From Stentor coeruleus (taxonomy: Eukaryota; Ciliophora; Heterotrichea; Heterotrichida; Stentoridae), in contig MPUH01001043.1 of the NCBI GenBank assembly GCA_001970955.1, forward strand, positions 1 to 25,282: a stretch of 25,282 bases of DNA, written 5' to 3'. The notes below the pieces were generated by a model, which was not told where the DNA came from, searched no databases, and saw only the letters and a list, made by a program, of their open reading frames with translations. Each line of letters begins with the position of its first letter. Positions within the stretch are counted from its first letter, which is position 1. Shown here piece after piece: positions 9,469-17,359 of this stretch. A program made the position numbers and the translations under genes.

Positions 9469-10257
9469 ATGCAGAATTCCCGAACAACAAGCGTAGACGA
9501 TTTTTTCCCATTAACATCTGCAAAGTTCCCTAAAAACTGGAAGAAAATGCAGCTCCAAGTAAACATGCAAAAAATTGAACAATATAACATGCGGAAGTGG
9601 ATGCGGAACAGAGGTAAAAAAGCTTCTCAACAAGAAACAGTTCAACGCAAAGATTTGAGAAAAGTTTTTGAGCAGCTTGATAAAGACCATTCCGGGACAT
9701 TATGTTTAGAAGAGTTATATGAACCTTTATTATCACTTGGACTTGTAGAAAAGCGTCAAGAAGTTGAGCAACTTATTGAGTATATCGGTTCTAAAAGCTC
9801 AGGGATTATTGAATTTCATGAATTTTTGCGAGCTTTTGATTCGACTAGAGCTAAAAAACAAAGTAGGATTAATACTTTGCTTAGGGATATGGAAAGAAAT
9901 ATCATATTGAATCAGAAAACTGATCTACCATTTAATTTATGCATTACAAATCAAAGAAGAAATTTAATGTTGAATGCATACTTAGGAGAAACTGCTCATG
10001 ATAAAGAAAAAGGTATGAAAGTCATCCGTGCATATGCGAATAATTTGGAAAGAACTGAGGAAAGTCCAACAAAACTGCAAAGGATTATATTGAGGAGATC
10101 AAGTGATTATGCGAAAATAAACACAAGAATTTCGAATTATAAGAATAGATTTGAAATGTCTGCGAGGATGACTACACTACCAAGTTTGATTCGTTTAACG
10201 TCGTTTCAGAAAAGCTTACCTTCATCAATGTCTTCGAGGATACTTCAAGAATTCTGA
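9469..10257 (+). CDS. EF-hand calcium-binding protein
   Basis: A 262-residue protein. Residues 71-82 (DKDHSGTLCLEE) form a canonical EF-hand loop with Asp71, Asp73, Ser75, Thr77 and Glu82 as calcium ligands and Gly76 at the turn. A second, decayed loop lies at 107-118 (GSKSSGIIEFHE), lacking the first Asp. The rest is basic and helical (RNRGKK, QRRNLML, QRIILRRSS) with no further domain that I know. The layout, one good EF-hand and a basic body, is common among ciliate cytoskeletal or axonemal proteins, but the role is unknown. The stop is TGA, followed three codons later by TAA. The next gene starts 33 bases downstream on the same strand. Confidence 0.85.
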   Translation: MQNSRTTSVDDFFPLTSAKFPKNWKKMQLQVNMQKIEQYNMRKWMRNRGKKASQQETVQRKDLRKVFEQLDKDHSGTLCLEELYEPLLSLGLVEKRQEVEQLIEYIGSKSSGIIEFHEFLRAFDSTRAKKQSRINTLLRDMERNIILNQKTDLPFNLCITNQRRNLMLNAYLGETAHDKEKGMKVIRAYANNLERTEESPTKLQRIILRRSSDYAKINTRISNYKNRFEMSARMTTLPSLIRLTSFQKSLPSSMSSRILQEF

Positions 10258-10290
10258 GATAATTAATATTACGTTTATCATATATATTTA

Positions 10291-10626
10291 ATGGATATTC
10301 GGACGGCTAATAAGAAAAAGTCATTACAACCTTTAAAGTTGAGCTTATTCAAAAAATCTAAAACTTACGAACCGCTATCACCTTTTTCCAAGACTCCTTC
10401 TCTGCCAAAAATTTACACACTTCGACCCGGGCCGCAAAAATCGTTAAATCCATATTCAACAAAATCTGAAAGCTTAATAAAACTTTCTGTTCTCGGTCCT
10501 CTTCCATCAATACGCCTTAAAAGCCACACAAAAGACGGTTTTGATGAGTCAGCAATTGCATCTCCATTAGTTGACAACGATGGCCAATATGATCGAGACA
10601 TTGAAGAATTACTAAAAGATTTATAA
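10291..10626 (+). CDS. Small basic protein of unknown function
   Basis: A 111-residue frame from ATG to TAA starting 33 bases after the EF-hand gene. It is rich in Lys, Ser, Pro and Leu, with K-K-K-S and S-P-F-S-K motifs early and an acidic end (DNDGQYDRDIEELLKDL). It has no recognised domain, signal peptide or membrane segment, and looks largely disordered. Codon use is like that of its neighbours. It could be a separate small gene or a 3' exon of the EF-hand gene, but I see no GT...AG intron that would join them. Confidence 0.6.
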   Translation: MDIRTANKKKSLQPLKLSLFKKSKTYEPLSPFSKTPSLPKIYTLRPGPQKSLNPYSTKSESLIKLSVLGPLPSIRLKSHTKDGFDESAIASPLVDNDGQYDRDIEELLKDL

Positions 10627-11534
10627 AGTATCGTTAAAAGTAAACTGTTAATAAGTAATATTTTTTATCGTTTTAGCTAATAGCAATATAAGGAAAAGAT
10701 AAAGATTAAAGCTAGAATGTAATAACTTATTTAGGGAAATATAAAAAAAAAAGGATAAGAAAGGGTTTTGAAGTATTAGTAATTGTGGTGGTAGGTTTGA
10801 AAAATTGACAAAAGAATTATTTTTATAATATTGGAAAGGGGAAGATCGAAGAGTTTTAGTTTTCGAGTGGATTTAGTGTTTTTGATACTCAAGCCATTTA
10901 TTTTGTTTAATTGAACAAAAGGGAATTGTATTTGAAGTGATGATTTTAAAGCTAGAAGAATGAGGTTGTGGGAATTTTAGGAGAGATATATGGAAGATAT
11001 GATTTTTTATGGGAAATAGTAAGTGAAGTAGGTTTGGATATTGATAAAGGTGAGGTTATGCTACTGAATTTTGGTTATGGAATGGGTAATTTGCAGTTTA
11101 AATGAATTAGCTTTGATTTTTATATGATTTTTCTATTGGATTCTTAGCATAAAATGCNTTTGGTTATGGAATGGGTAATTTGCAGTTTAAATGAATTAGC
11201 TTTGATTTTTATATGATTTTTCTATTGGATTCTTAGCATAAAATGCAAGAATACTATTTTTTACCCTCAACCCTAGCTAATTCCCATAAAATTTCCTAAA
11301 TCATTCTTATAAAATTTTATCTTCAGCAAGCCTATCATCTATAAATACATCCTCATACTTCTTTAACCAAATTCTAATTTATCCTAATTTTACCTTAACT
11401 TTATATTAAACATCACTAATCCAATACATCAATAATCACCAGAATTCCCTAATCTATAACCAAAAACCATATCTTAAAAGCTAAAAAAGTATCCTTAAAA
11501 CCCGAAACACCTAACTATTATATAATTAACTTAA
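10627..11534. other. Intergenic with skew switch and contig join
   Basis: No gene is seen over 908 bases. The left part is strongly G-rich and C-poor on the plus strand (10741-10800: 17 G, 0 C), and the right part is C-rich (11281-11340: 2 G, 14 C). The 88-bp repeat with an N lies where the switch occurs. The right part probably carries the promoter of the gene at 11535. Confidence 0.6.
11070..11246. repeat. 88-bp direct repeat around N (contig join)
   Basis: Bases 11070-11157 and 11159-11246 are identical, separated by a single N at 11158. The pattern is the same as at 2108 and 19425, so this is best read as an unmerged contig overlap. Confidence 0.85.
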
Positions 11535-13058
11535 ATGAACCAAGAAGTGGTCAAAAGAAGTAATGCCATAAAGAAAACTCGTATTTGGAAAAACAGCTCA
11601 GAAAATCTGCTGTCCCTAAGCCCAACTGCTCATAAAAGAAGTATAAGTACTTCAAGTGAAAATATGAGGATTTCAATATTAACTAACGAAAGATCGATCT
11701 CACCATCTCAAACAAGTCCTAAAAACTTATCCAACTACGCAAATTCTGTCATCCCATTTACAATCCACTCACGCTCACCTTCAGAACTTGATTCTCCAGT
11801 ACGTGAAAAGAGAAATATCAGCTTAATTGCTAGGCTTAACGAAGAAATCCTAATTTTAAGCAGTCAACTTAAACAATCAAACGAAATAATAGCTTTCTTA
11901 AATACAAGATCCACAGAATTTCAAGAGTTAAATGAAAGGTATAAGCAAAGTCAATATGAAATGGATAAAAACCAAATTGATCTGCAGAAAAAAATTTTTA
12001 TTCTTGAAGATAGAATTGGGAAAATGAAAATTGATAAGGAAACTGAGGTCAAAATATTGATGGAAAAACATAGACAAGAGCTTAAAATTATAGAAAATGA
12101 TAAGGATAAGGTTATTGAGGAAATATATTATGAAAATAAGAAAAAAATGGTCCTTGTTGAGAATTATTTTATTGAAATTATTATGAATTTAAACCATAAG
12201 TATATAGAAGAAGTAGAGTATTTGAATATGAAATACAGGTCGAAAATTTATAGAATAGTTCATTCGGATAAGAGGGGACAGAGTGGGGAGATGTGGGAAA
12301 ATAGCGAACCTTTTTCTTTGAAAATAGAGGAAATGAAGAAAAATGAAGGAGAGAATTTTAGTTCTCAGCAGAGAAAGGTCGCTGCATATTCTGATTATGA
12401 GCTGGACTCAAGCTTGAGGCAGATTTTCAATCAAGTCAAGTAATATGTATACAGTTTGAGTTTAGATGCTGAAAAATTCAGGTCTCATCGTGACGAATAT
12501 GAACAACAGCTTCGGGACTCGATTCATTCAATTTTCGACCTGTGCACTAAAAAAGCTGTGGAGAGCAAAGACCTGTATTGTGAGTGGGATGAAACACCAA
12601 AATCAAAAGAAGCTTTTCTTGAGTACTCATTAGAAAAACTATCAAAACGCACATTCTTAGGATACTTTCACACTTTGACTGGAAGTTTTTTCTATACTCT
12701 TTCCAACCTATACGACTGGTTTCAAGTAAAATCTGCTTTTTCATCATGGAAAATCCCTCAAAGAAACTCTTTTTCACTACCTCTTAAGCTTTTAAGCATA
12801 ATTTTCACTCAAAATTTCTTCAACAAAAAAATATTCAAATCATATTGGCATTCATTTGCTATGCTTAAAAAACACAACAAAAACTCATCGATCAGAAGCA
12901 AAAAACTCATGAAAGGCGCCTTAGAAATATGGCAAAATTCTGCAATTTCTATACAAGAGTCTTTAATTGAAGCATTCTATCATTGGCGAAGCCTTAAAGC
13001 ATTTGACAAAATCAACAAACTTCGAGATTTCCGGCGTTTTTTCACTGTGTGCACTTAA
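11535..13058 (+). CDS. Coiled-coil protein with Sfi1-like W repeats, two exons
   Basis: Two frames (11535-12443 and from about 12456 to 13058) join when a 15-nt intron at 12440-12454 is removed, giving 1509 bases and 502 residues with Asn302 at the junction. Residues 1-90 are Ser-rich and basic. About 93-230 is a strong coiled coil (heptad-like E/K/L/I pattern). The C-terminal 130 residues are basic and aromatic with spaced tryptophans in A/F-x-x-W-[KRQH] contexts: AFSSWK (W400), KSYWH (W433), ALEIWQ (W461), AFYHWR (W479). This resembles Sfi1 centrin-binding repeats, though only four units are seen and spacing varies (33, 28 and 18 residues). A basal body or contractile-fibre role with centrin is inferred. 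Its stop lies 8 bases from that of the convergent gene. Confidence 0.75.
12440..12454 (+). other. 15-nt spliceosomal intron
   Basis: GTAATATGTATACAG is exactly 15 nt and lies after the second base of a codon (phase 2). It contains the TAA that would otherwise end the upstream frame, and its removal joins the downstream frame without a gap. Confidence 0.88.
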
Positions 13059-13066
13059 TTAAGTAT

Positions 13067-13645
13067 TTATTCCATGCTAATTAAATCAATTATCCTGTGC
13101 ATATTAAGCCTTTTATGCTCTTTTGCAAGGAATACTGTTGGACTTTTTCTTATACTTTGTTTTATGTTGTAGAAAGCTTGATGAGCAAGGGCGATTTTTT
13201 TATATTCTGGACTTTGGGTATTAAAATTAGGGTCGTTTTTGAAAAAGTCTAAAAATTGGACTTTTTTTGAAGAGTTTTCTGAGAAAATTTTATTTTTTAA
13301 TGAACTTTTTGCACGGGCTCTACTTGGGGTTTCGGATTTTCGTAAGGATTTCGCACTTGGGGTTTGCGAATTGTTAGGAATTCCTGAGTTTAAGTATGAC
13401 CGCCTACGATGAGAACTGAGGTTTTTTTTGACCATGATTGAAGAAATTGACAGTTTTTCTGAGTTAATTTCTGATAGGCAGGACTTCTGCTTTTTTGTAG
13501 GAGAATTAAAGGTAAATGGCACTGGGACTGTTGTTTTTCTAGAATTGAGGATCTTTTCCTCATAAGTTAAAAGCATATGCGTAGCCTTGGGCTTTTCAAG
13601 TAACGCTAATGTTTTGGAGTCTGGGATTGGTCTATGAGATCTCAT
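13067..13645 (-). CDS. Basic Ser/Lys-rich protein of unknown function
   Basis: A 192-residue frame from the ATG at 13645-13643 to TAA. It is very rich in Ser, Lys, Arg and Pro (SHRRRSYLNS, RKSETPSRARAKSS), with many S/T-P sites that would suit phosphorylation. It has no recognised domain, no signal peptide and no membrane segment. The C-terminal 60 residues (YKKIALAHQAFYNIKQSIRK) may form a helix. It is convergent with the Sfi1-like gene, with only 8 bases between the stops. A disordered cytoskeletal or nuclear protein is possible, but nothing here proves it. Confidence 0.65.
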   Translation of the reverse strand: MRSHRPIPDSKTLALLEKPKATHMLLTYEEKILNSRKTTVPVPFTFNSPTKKQKSCLSEINSEKLSISSIMVKKNLSSHRRRSYLNSGIPNNSQTPSAKSLRKSETPSRARAKSSLKNKIFSENSSKKVQFLDFFKNDPNFNTQSPEYKKIALAHQAFYNIKQSIRKSPTVFLAKEHKRLNMHRIIDLISME

Positions 13646-13719
13646 ATTAAGCTAAGATTATTTCCCATATAATATCCTTACATCTCTGATCTTATATAAA
13701 AATTCCTGAGATATTATAA

Positions 13720-13872
13720 ATGGACAAATCAGGTAAAGACCAAGACACCGATGAAGAAGCGATGATTGAAGGGATGCCTATGGATTTAGATGAAGGAACT
13801 CAAATTGACGTTATAGCGACTAATTTCTGGAATGAATTCGGGGATCTTTTAGACGATGACGATTTAACCTAA
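13720..13872 (+). CDS. Acidic 50-residue protein
   Basis: A short ATG-to-TAA frame of 51 codons. It is very acidic: about a third of the residues are Asp or Glu, against two Lys and no Arg. It ends in a hydrophobic/acidic segment, NFWNEFGDLLDDDDLT (35-50). The start lies 74 bases from the divergent start of the basic gene on the left, and its stop is 16 bases before that of convergent mS34, so it fills an otherwise empty gap. The aromatic-acidic tail loosely recalls DSS1/SEM1 of the proteasome lid or acidic activation motifs, but the match is too weak to name it. No intron is visible. Confidence 0.5.
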   Translation: MDKSGKDQDTDEEAMIEGMPMDLDEGTQIDVIATNFWNEFGDLLDDDDLT

Positions 13873-13888
13873 TTCACTTAATAGCCTA

Positions 13889-14227
13889 TTAAATTTCTTT
13901 AATCTTTTTCTCATCATCTCCTTTATACGAATATTTCCATACACCTAGTTTTAGTGTAGAAGGTATTATTCGTTCTTTTTCTTCAGTCTTACCTTGCCAG
14001 GTTCGAATCCCCCAAACTTTTCCATGTCTAGCATCATCAAAAGTCAGTTTTGTTACTATATAATATGAATTTTCAGGCCAAGTCTTTCTCCAGAACTTCA
14101 TCCCGATTCCTTGAGAAGGGTGATTACCAGCCATTTCAATAAGGTTTTTGTAGTTCCGGCCTAAAAAAGGTTTTAAGATCTCTTCTTTGGTAAAGGTCTT
14201 GAACCCTCGAGACATCAAAGTTAGCAT
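13889..14227 (-). CDS. MRPS34: Mitochondrial small-subunit ribosomal protein mS34
   Basis: A 112-residue protein. HGKVWGIRTWQGKTE (68-82) matches the family's best conserved block, in which animal mS34 has a similar H-G-K-x-W-G-x-x-T-x-x-G-K-T-E. The preceding YYIVTKLTFDD (55-65) and the N-terminal PFLGRNYKNLIE (20-31) also fit. mS34 is a structural protein of the small subunit of mitochondrial ribosomes, encoded in the nucleus. The start is taken at the first ATG (14227-14225), with a second in-frame ATG four codons on; MSRGFKTFTK would suit a targeting sequence. It is shorter than animal homologues of about 200 residues, mainly at the C-terminus. Stop TAA. Confidence 0.8.
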   Translation of the reverse strand: MLTLMSRGFKTFTKEEILKPFLGRNYKNLIEMAGNHPSQGIGMKFWRKTWPENSYYIVTKLTFDDARHGKVWGIRTWQGKTEEKERIIPSTLKLGVWKYSYKGDDEKKIKEI

Positions 14228-14263
14228 ATTTATATGAACATATTAAGAATAGAGATAAAGTTA

Positions 14264-15115
14264 TTAAGAATATAGTTTTTTTGGAGGACCAATATGATAA
14301 GCACCAGGACCAGGGGTTTCCTTAGAACGTTTAAGGTCGTCATCAGCAAAACCTTTATTTTTATATGGGAGGATTACAGCTGTCCTAACTCTTTTATAGC
14401 TGTTTATCCTTGTATAAGCTTTTTCAAGGTTTTGATAGCTCCCAACCCCTGGAAAATTTTTGGTTTCTTGAATTTTACTATGAAGTGGACTGGGTGTATT
14501 AGATTTACTAAAAGAATGAGAAACTGAACTTTTCATCATTAGTTTATACCCATGTTCAATCCCATCAGTATATTTCCCTGGACCAAGACTATCTTTTTTA
14601 CTAGGCCGTGGACTTTTAGGCTTCCTCCAAGGCTTAGAATTCTGAGTTGTTATAGGACGTGGAGTATAATTCCATGAACTTGGAGTTTCTAATGCAAGAA
14701 ATTCATTGTCTGAAAGAAAAGATATACGGTCAACTTTACTATATAAAGCTTACCTAAAAGTTGACCCAGATTTCTTCTTCTTATTAGAAGGAGATCGAGA
14801 AGTTAAAGAATATTGCCCAGGGCCTGGAGTGGTTCGACCTTGTTTTTTAGCATCATCTATAATGGTCAGCCTTTTAGCCTTTAAAAACTTCCCGTTTGGT
14901 TTTTTCCAATTCCTTTTATGGCATTCTTGGTACGACTCGCTATAAGCAGTAGGGTCTGGAGTTTTATGTTTTTTTTTAGCCTCAGATATTGGATCATTTC
15001 GTTTAGCTTTAGGAAACTTATAATCTTTTTTAAAGTAGTTACAAGTTTTAGCAACCTGATACCCTTGAATTCCATACTTACTATGCTCACTAAACATCTT
15101 CATATATTCTCCCAT
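14264..15115 (-). CDS. Sperm-tail PG-rich (STPG/SHIPPO) repeat protein, two exons
   Basis: Two minus frames join when a 15-nt intron (14753-14739) is removed: 362 + 475 = 837 bases, 278 residues. Repeats of the STPG type stand out: TPDPTAY (52-58), TPGPGQY (96-102), LGPGKY (172-177), FPGVGSY (216-222) and TPGPGAY (262-268). The protein is basic and Pro/Gly-rich, with no membrane segment. STPG/SHIPPO proteins associate with axonemal or other stable microtubules in cilia, flagella and sperm tails, so a ciliary microtubule role is likely here. The start is the ATG at 15115-15113, with C/T-rich sequence before the next plus-strand gene. Stop TAA. Confidence in the family is high; the exact orthologue is unknown. 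Confidence 0.88.
14739..14753 (-). other. 15-nt spliceosomal intron in STPG gene
   Basis: On the coding strand it reads GTAAGCTTTATATAG, 15 nt, GT...AG, after the second base of a codon (phase 2). Without splicing the frame meets a stop within the intron. With splicing it continues through 157 further residues with several PG-rich repeats. Confidence 0.9.
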
Positions 15116-15285
15116 AATAATATATAAATATATTACTCAAAATAATATTTTTCAACCTCCTAATCTTATCAATATCCTTATAAAATCCTAAGAACACCTT
15201 AATTTATATTTAATTGTTAATCTGCATTCTAATATATATTCTAAACTAATTCAAATAAGCCAAATAAGTCAAATTTATATAAGAA

Positions 15286-15609
15286 ATGGTTAGTGATATT
15301 GGAAAGAATGCTGCAGTCATCAGTCTTGCAGAACTGGATCGCATTAGGAGGACTTACTCAGGCATGACTCCTAACAAAGAATATCAACAGAGAAGAAAAG
15401 AAGATAGAGCTACTTTGCACAATAAATTCCGCAACCATATGAAAGACTGAGGGAATTCGGTCGAGGCTTTGCGTGAAAAGAAAGAATATGTAAGCTACAA
15501 CCCCCCAGATCGTCCTTTTATGGGTAAATACAATTACCCAGAACCCATAACCACTTTTAGATGATGAGGTCATGAACCCACGAAGTACATATATCAATCA
15601 AGAACATAA
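15286..15609 (+). pseudogene. Ciliary-type reading frame interrupted by three TGA codons
   Basis: From the ATG at 15286 the frame has good coding character for 107 codons to TAA (15607-15609), but it contains TGA at 15448, 15562 and 15565. Read as Trp, the first gives M-K-D-W-G-N-S-V-E-A-L-R-E-K-K, which resembles the conserved W-x-N-[ST]-x5-R-x-K-K segment of TPH-type ciliary proteins (CFAP45/CFAP53/CFAP210), from memory. The N-terminal VISLAELDRIRR (11-22) also fits that group. The second and third would give T-F-R-W-W-G-H. There is no TGG and no frameshift in the frame. Either it is a young pseudogene with Trp-to-stop changes, or UGA is read as Trp here. A C-rich 5' flank, as before other genes, suggests that it has or had a promoter. 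Confidence 0.5.
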
Positions 15610-15691
15610 AGAAGATAATAAAGCATATAACCAAGATACAATGAAGAATCAACAACTAGAAGAAAGAGTTCGAATTTATAATTGTTAATTG

Positions 15692-16164
15692 ATGAGGTAA
15701 AACTAAAACTTGTATCTTATGAAAGGATTGCCTATGAAGTTGAAGAAAGTGTTGCTTGCAAGTCTAAATTTATAAAAATATGGTTGAGGATGGAGAGACA
15801 GATAAGAAATCCTATTATCAAAAGTTAGATCAGAAATAATTGAAAAATTTATCGAGTGTAGTAGAATTTATAAAGATAATTCTCATCAAGAAATTGAAAA
15901 GCCTTTAAATCAGCTATAATGAGTGATGTTGTCCCTGTTGGGATGCAAATTTTGTAGGGCTTGAAAAAGAAACATTATTTGAATTGATTCTAGCAGCTAA
16001 TTATTTGGATATTAAAAATCTACTTAACTTGGGCTAATGTTACATCGATGCTTAAAGGAAAGACGGCAAAAGAGATAAAAATAGAATTTAATATTGAAAA
16101 TGAATTTACACCTGAAGGAGAAGCGAAATTTAGAGAAGAAAATAAATAGGATGAGCTTGAGTAA
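15692..16164 (+). pseudogene. SKP1: Decayed SKP1 copy 1
   Basis: Reading across three frames recovers an SKP1-like protein (SCF ubiquitin-ligase adaptor). VKLKLVS and EVEESVACKSKFIK come from near 15697-15780; VEDGETDK follows in another frame near 15782; then SEIIEKFIECSRIYKDNSHQ (about 15825-15890). Next is [20 protein letters not shown] and [11 protein letters not shown] (15940-16032), then after another frameshift SMLKGKTAKEIKIEFNIEN and EFTPEGEAKFREENK. A TAG (16147-16149) stands where SKP1 normally has Trp before the last residues D-E-L-E. Several frameshifts and stops show that it cannot be translated as one protein. The BTB/POZ-like and C-terminal SKP1 parts are both represented. No intact SKP1 lies in the window. 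Confidence 0.8.
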
Positions 16165-16349
16165 GAAAATAATTAATGATTGTTTTATTAATGTTTTATG
16201 AGATTTTTAAGTTTGGTTTTAGGTTTGAATTAGATTAAGAAAATAATTATAGATATAGGGATGAGGTTTTGAAAAACAGAGTTTTAGGGTAGAAGAAGGA
16301 TTTTTATTTTAGAGCATTGTAAAATTATAAAATAAGAATTAAGAGCAGA

Positions 16350-16626
16350 ATAACCTCTGTTTATGATACAAATTATGTTGAATTAAACAGAAAGATTAGC
16401 TTGATCTGATTCAAGCTGCATAATATTTTAATATATAAAAAGATTAGCTTGATCTGATTCAAGCTGCATAGTATTTTAATATATAAAAAGTAAATGCTTT
16501 AATTGACTTGTGCTGAAATGGGAGTAATGCTTAAAGGAAAACCAGAAAAAATTAGAAGTGAATTTAATATTGAAAAATGACTGTACGCGCCTAAAGGTGT
16601 GGCAAAAAATTAAGAGATGGAGTAAA
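16350..16626 (+). pseudogene. SKP1: Decayed SKP1 copy 2, C-terminal half
   Basis: A second SKP1 fragment lies about 190 bases after the first, in the same orientation. Near 16362 it reads Y-D-T-N-Y-V-E-L (compare W-D-A-N-F-V-G-L in copy 1). Next come L-I-Q-A-A with stops and Y-F-N-I, then L-T-C-A-E-M (from 16503), MLKGKPEKIRSEFNIEK, a TGA or frameshift, and a poor match to the end near 16626. It is more diverged than copy 1 and contains an internal 48-bp tandem duplication. The two copies probably arose by tandem duplication followed by decay. Confidence 0.65.
16393..16488 (+). repeat. 48-bp tandem repeat inside SKP1 copy 2
   Basis: Two adjacent 48-bp units (16393-16440 and 16441-16488) differ by a single base (A in the first, G in the second, in the TAATATT/TAGTATT segment). 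The unit matches the part of SKP1 that encodes [12 protein letters not shown] in copy 1. With one mismatch and no N, this is a genuine local duplication in the pseudogene. Confidence 0.85.
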
Positions 16627-17359
16627 TGAGAGAATTTATAAGTTTTTGATTTTTATGCTTCAAAATAATTTGGCAAAAGGTATTTAATTGTTTGATATTT
16701 GTTTATATCAAGCTAAGATTAAAATATAATAAAAATCAGTAGACATATTGATTCAGGCAATTAATCGTAGTATAAAAGTTTATAATTTCTAAAAGGTATC
16801 TCTTAAAATATAATCTATTGGTTGTTCTCAAAGCATTACAGCCCTATAGATTTTATTCTAATGAGAAGAATTCTTCATAGTATACAAATTATTCAATAAA
16901 ATTCATAAATCTTTGAATATTTTGTATATAAGAACTCATGAAATATATAATTTCTTTTATATTTGCTTCAAGTCTCATCCCTTAAAAAAAACGCCAAGCC
17001 AATATTTCAGCTAATTAAATAAGAAGTTTATTGCAATTCATAAAAGGGAATTAAAGTGTTTGAAAATTAATCCAAAATATACCCTCAAAGTTAAAATCTA
17101 GCCAAAAATCCTCCCTATCTATCCTAATAATATCAATATTCTCCTATTTTTTATTAATTCTTAGCATTTCATCCTTCCTTTCTATCTAATTCATAAAATT
17201 TTATCCAAACCTTATTCCGATCATCAACCCAATTTCCTTCAAACTCAAATCCTTAGTTTCCTCTTTTCCATTTCTTACAAACTTATAACTCAACTAAAAC
17301 CCCCAGATCTTTTATCACAATAAACCTAATTTTATACGTAATCAATCTAATAAAAATCA
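16627..17359. other. Intergenic, no gene seen
   Basis: AT-rich sequence between the SKP1 remnants and coproporphyrinogen oxidase. The last 250 bases are C/T-rich and G-poor on the plus strand (17101-17160: 1 G, 15 C), as before other start codons here, so the promoter of the next gene is probably in this part. I see no other structure. Confidence 0.6.

Noticed and set aside
14000-14022. GGTTCGAATCC, like a tRNA T-loop
   Set aside because: It lies inside the well-supported mS34 coding sequence (encoding the W-G-I-R-T-W-Q block) and has no matching acceptor, D or anticodon arms around it.
15358-15597. 79-codon minus frame with hydrophobic stretches
   Set aside because: It is opposite the TGA-containing ciliary-type frame, which has better coding character and a recognisable motif; hydrophobicity is typical of the reverse complement of charged codons.
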